Of a stretch of 64,000 nt of DNA, positions 61,014 to 64,000 are shown in pieces. How positions within the stretch are numbered: the first letter of the stretch is position 1; every line of letters begins with the position of its first letter. The notes under the pieces are model-generated. The model was not told the origin of the DNA. It saw nothing but the letters and a program-made list of their open reading frames with translations, and searched no databases. The stretch comes from Erysipelotrichaceae bacterium. Lineage in GTDB: Bacteria; Bacillota_I; Bacilli_A; Erysipelotrichales; Erysipelotrichaceae. Where the stretch lies: contig JAFRIG010000017.1 in the NCBI GenBank assembly GCA_017432895.1, positions 1-64,000 on the forward strand, read 5' to 3'. Both the position numbers and the translations under genes were made by a program.

Positions 61014-61806
61014 ATTCGACTCCTTTGATCAGTTTGGACATCGCCGCTACCGCGATCTCAATGATGTCGTCGATCCTTCTTTGATAATCCTTTTCATAAT
61101 CCATCGCTTCACCGCTCGCCAGATTGTCAGTCACGACATAAATGCACCCGGCCTGTAGCTGCAGTATCGAAGCTACGGTAAACATGGTCGCACACTCGTT
61201 ATCCACGCAACTCACCCCGACTTTCTGCCAGGGAGCTATCCTTTCCGCTACCCCCTCATGGGCAAAAGGTGACTCCAGGAAAAGTCCGTCATGGGTCCTG
61301 ATGATGCCGGTCTTGACTTCCTGTTTCAGCTCCTTGGCACTTTGAAGCAGGGCAAAGAAAGCATCCAGATCGCTGATGGCGGGATATTGAATGTTGACAT
61401 ATTCCAAAGTCGCCCCTTCACAACGACAAGCCCCCGTCGGCACAAAGATACTGCCAGGTTTGATATTAGGATCGATGGCGTAGCAGGAGCCGACTTTGAT
61501 CATCCGTTTACAGCCGATATGGCGCAGTTCCTCGACCGCGATCTCCGTAGGCATACAGCCGTTGCCGATAGACATACAAGAGATCCGATCGCCCTTATAA
61601 GTACCCGTATAGGTGATGTATTCCCGATGGAAGGCTTCTCTTTTCGCATCATCAAAGAGATCCTTGATCTTCTCCACTCTTTCCAGATTTGAAGTCAGGA
61701 TGCAGCCTTCACCGATCTGACTTTCATTGATGCCCAGATGATGGACCTTATTGTCTTTCTCATACTGAGGAAGCGAATCAAAACCGTTCTTGATCTTGTT
61801 TTCCAT
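61003..61806 (-). CDS. Nucleoside phosphorylase, second of three tandem copies
   Basis: A 267-residue PNP/UDP-family protein. ILTSNLERVEKIKDLFDDA near residue 35 replaces the PGDPxR phosphate loop and lacks its Gly-Asp, so phosphate binding may differ. MSIGNGCMPTEIAVEELRHI near 75, KVGSCYAIDPN near 100 (GTG replaced by GSC) and CVDNECATMFTVASILQLQ near 195 depart from the family consensus. It is therefore the most divergent of the three and may be specialised or regulatory. Its ATG overlaps the upstream stop (TAATG). Confidence 0.85.
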   Translation of the reverse strand: MENKIKNGFDSLPQYEKDNKVHHLGINESQIGEGCILTSNLERVEKIKDLFDDAKREAFHREYITYTGTYKGDRISCMSIGNGCMPTEIAVEELRHIGCKRMIKVGSCYAIDPNIKPGSIFVPTGACRCEGATLEYVNIQYPAISDLDAFFALLQSAKELKQEVKTGIIRTHDGLFLESPFAHEGVAERIAPWQKVGVSCVDNECATMFTVASILQLQAGCIYVVTDNLASGEAMDYEKDYQRRIDDIIEIAVAAMSKLIKGVEYEI

Positions 61807-62639
61807 TATCTGATTACCCCCTTCTTCTCCATTTCCGCGATGATCTCGCTCGCTCTGACGGCGATCTTGGCACAGACCAGGATTCTTTTATCCATGAAAT
61901 CATCCTCGAAAGCCTCCGGATAGGCGATCCTTGAATCAGGACCCGTGTAGTAGATCGTATCTTCCACCATCGAAGTATGGGAGACACAGATCGACCCGCA
62001 TCTTAAACCCAGCTGCGGTCCTACCGTAAATAACGTCGCCGACTCGTTTTCGACCATCTTGACCCCGGCATCGACCCAGGGTTTCATCCGCTCATAGGTA
62101 TCGATCATCGCCGTGGAAGTCTCTCTATAATAGGAATCGTGAGCCCGGTAAAGGCCGACGATCGGATCTTCGCCATATTCTTTGGCCGCCATGATCAAAG
62201 CCTTGGTCACATAGGGATCGGCGATCGCCGGATATTCCGCCGGTACGTATTCATAGGAATTGCCATCCCCTCTGACACAGCCTGTCGCAATGATGATGCG
62301 ACCGGGCTGATAGTCCGTCAGTAGAGCTGCTCCGGTCCCGACCCTGATCAGATTCTTCATGCCGATCTGCACGCCTTCTTCCGCCACCGTCGAAACCGCC
62401 AGAGGTCCCATGCCGGAAGAGATGACCGAGATCGGTGTATCGTTTTGTGTGACACCGGTATAGGTATAGTAGGTACGCTGGCCATTGACGAAATGAGCTT
62501 GTTTAAAACAGTCCGCGATGACTTTGGAACGGGCCAGATCGCCGGGCATTAAAACAGTTTCCGCAATATCGCCTTCCTTGAGACCGGTAAAGTAGAGCCT
62601 TCCTTGACTGTCGGTATATTTCTTTTCTCTTTTTAACAT
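61806..62639 (-). CDS. Nucleoside phosphorylase, first of three tandem copies
   Basis: A 277-residue PNP/UDP-family phosphorylase. VLMPGDLARSKVIADCF near residue 29, VISSGMGPLAVSTVAEEGVQ near 72, VGTGAALLTDYQPGRIIIA near 99 and MVENESATLFTVGPQLGLR near 203 are intact family motifs, so it is the most canonical of the three. Uridine phosphorylase-like specificity is the best guess. GGAGGATTAG precedes the ATG, one base after the amidohydrolase stop. Confidence 0.92.
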   Translation of the reverse strand: MLKREKKYTDSQGRLYFTGLKEGDIAETVLMPGDLARSKVIADCFKQAHFVNGQRTYYTYTGVTQNDTPISVISSGMGPLAVSTVAEEGVQIGMKNLIRVGTGAALLTDYQPGRIIIATGCVRGDGNSYEYVPAEYPAIADPYVTKALIMAAKEYGEDPIVGLYRAHDSYYRETSTAMIDTYERMKPWVDAGVKMVENESATLFTVGPQLGLRCGSICVSHTSMVEDTIYYTGPDSRIAYPEAFEDDFMDKRILVCAKIAVRASEIIAEMEKKGVIR

Positions 62640-63980
62640 CTAATCCTCCTTCACATAACCCGTCCTGACATTGAGTTCATGGATCATGTCGTTGCATTTA
62701 CGGATGATGTATCCTTCATCGAAATTCTGTATCTTCTTGTTTCTGACTTTCAGACTGCCGGCCACAAAGACTGTATCCACCGCATGACCGGTTCCGGCAT
62801 ATAAGAGATTGCCGATCCTGTGATCGCGATCGGTCAAAGACAGATCATCTTCCATATTGACCAGGACCAGATCCGCCTGATAGCCTTCCTTGATCGCACC
62901 AAGATCTTCATAACCTAAAGCCCTGGCACCATTGATACTCATCATCTTGAAAGTCGTACCGGCATCCATGACCGTAGGATCCAAAGTGATGGCCTTCTGC
63001 AGATAAGAACCGGCCTTGCCTTCCCTGATCATGTCTTTCGTGGCACTTGAAGCCTCCCCGTCACAACCCATCGCCACCGGAATGCCTCTTTGTAACATCT
63101 GGGCGATCTTGGGAATGCCATCCGAGATCTTCATATTTGTATTGGGACAATGGACCGGAATGGCCTTGGTCCTGGCGATGATGTCCAGCTCATGATCGGA
63201 AAGCCAGATCGAATGCGCCAGCAGGGTCTTTTCATCCAGGATACCCAAATATTCCAAAGCCTCCGCCTCGCCATTCAAGCCATATTCTCTGGCGACTCTT
63301 TCGGTCTCCATCTTGCCTTCTCCCAGATGGGTGTGATAGATAAGGCCTCTTTCATTGGCCCAGGCCTTTAAAGCCTTGGCCATTTCTCCCGACACGGCCG
63401 GAAGACCTGCCGGAGCCACCGATGCTCTCATTAAACCGTTGTTTCGGCCATGGGTCTTTTTATAGACCTCTTCGCTTCTTCTGATCGCTTCATCCACGCT
63501 GATGATCGGCGTCACTTCATTCTCCGGCACATCGGTCGTCGAAATACCGAAAGTCGTGCGGATACCCGCATCTTCAAAAGCCTTCAACGTCGCATCGAGA
63601 TGTTCGTAGCCTCCCATCTCATTGATGGTCGTCGTTCCGAAACGCATAGCCGAAAGACATGACAGCAAGGTCGCATAATAGTAGTCTTCATCGCTCATCG
63701 ACTCCTCAAACTTGAAAAGACGCACCAGCCAGTCCGTGATCACCAGGTCGTCAAGAGGTCCCTTGATGAAAGTCTGGTAAACATGGGAGTGGCAATCCGT
63801 GAAACCCGGCAGCGCCAGCATGTTGTGGGCATCGATGACACTGGCCCCGGGACATTCGTCAAGTTCTATCCTTTCTGCGATCTTTTTGAAACGGCCATCG
63901 GCTATCAAGATATCCCTGGTTCTGGTACTAAGATCATCCAGATCGGCGATATCCGCATTTCTGATCAGAAATTCACTCAT
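62640..63980 (-). CDS. Amidohydrolase, nucleobase/nucleoside deaminase type (TRZ/ATZ family)
   Basis: A 446-residue metal-dependent amidohydrolase that probably removes an amino group from a purine or pyrimidine base or nucleoside. Metal sites are LPGFTDCHSHVYQTFIKG near residue 58 (HxH), YHTHLGEGKMETERV near 212, LLAHSIWLSDHELDII near 248 and VAMGCDGEASSATKDMI near 303 with the catalytic Asp. Guanine, cytosine and S-adenosylhomocysteine or methylthioadenosine deaminases share this pattern. It is the first gene of the run of three phosphorylases, an order that suggests deamination first, then phosphorolysis. AAAGGAG precedes the ATG. Confidence 0.9.
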   Translation of the reverse strand: MSEFLIRNADIADLDDLSTRTRDILIADGRFKKIAERIELDECPGASVIDAHNMLALPGFTDCHSHVYQTFIKGPLDDLVITDWLVRLFKFEESMSDEDYYYATLLSCLSAMRFGTTTINEMGGYEHLDATLKAFEDAGIRTTFGISTTDVPENEVTPIISVDEAIRRSEEVYKKTHGRNNGLMRASVAPAGLPAVSGEMAKALKAWANERGLIYHTHLGEGKMETERVAREYGLNGEAEALEYLGILDEKTLLAHSIWLSDHELDIIARTKAIPVHCPNTNMKISDGIPKIAQMLQRGIPVAMGCDGEASSATKDMIREGKAGSYLQKAITLDPTVMDAGTTFKMMSINGARALGYEDLGAIKEGYQADLVLVNMEDDLSLTDRDHRIGNLLYAGTGHAVDTVFVAGSLKVRNKKIQNFDEGYIIRKCNDMIHELNVRTGYVKED

Positions 63981-64000
63981 AACGATACTCTCCTTTGCCT

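Noticed and set aside
1-64000. CRISPR arrays, prophage or restriction-modification genes.
   Set aside because: No regularly spaced repeats, Cas, phage structural, integrase or methyltransferase genes were seen.

Overview
The window looks like chromosome of a gut-type Bacillota (Firmicutes). The supporting signs are strong AGGAGG ribosome sites, lipobox lipoproteins, a YtrA-type GntR/ABC operon, a YesLMN-type sugar regulon, a reverse rubrerythrin of anaerobes, standard use of all three stop codons, and roughly balanced base composition. An Erysipelotrichales-like host is my guess from protein style only and is not proven by the sequence. There is no rRNA, CRISPR array or phage module. One tRNA-Arg and one IS110-family element are present.

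Layout. Bases 1-4.6 kb hold nucleoside salvage: psuG with an HTH-fused PfkB kinase on the minus strand, then reverse rubrerythrin, nucleoside hydrolase and deoC on the plus strand. Bases 4.6-9.5 kb hold LrgAB, an unknown protein, a broken double-glycine leader-peptide gene, and a GntR-ABC-permease-GT51 operon with a perfect operator palindrome. Bases 9.5-18.9 kb hold tRNA-Arg, an M20 peptidase, an esterase, mtnA, a MetRS-like synthetase with a non-canonical KMSKS loop, glutamine synthetase, a PfkB kinase plus a SIS protein, and a remnant of an RpiR regulator. Bases 18.9-24.5 kb hold a GH42 beta-galactosidase with a hydrolase and an MFS transporter, an E2-like acyltransferase and a flavodoxin.

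Bases 24.5-52 kb form the main accessory block. A YesM/YesN-type two-component system, a lipoprotein binding protein, two LplB/LplC permeases, YesL and two MsmX-type ATPases would import an oligosaccharide. Around them lie ten predicted cytoplasmic esterases or deacylases of at least five unrelated folds (CE2, sialate-esterase type, type-B carboxylesterase, NodB-like, serine beta-lactamase fold, several alpha/beta hydrolases). The only carbohydrate-cleaving enzyme in this block is a GH13_18 sucrose-phosphorylase-type protein, with a P-loop kinase beside it. The simplest reading is uptake of a heavily acylated small sugar or oligosaccharide that is stripped of its esters inside the cell, then phosphorolysed. 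This is my best candidate for an undescribed system.

Bases 52-64 kb begin with an IS110 element whose upstream non-coding segment is a candidate bridge-RNA region. A second nucleoside cluster follows on the minus strand: an amidohydrolase, three tandem non-identical nucleoside phosphorylases, a YczE-type membrane protein, and a BMP-family nucleoside ABC importer. With psuG/psuK, nucleoside hydrolase and deoC at the other end, the window carries a broad capacity to take up and break down nucleosides.
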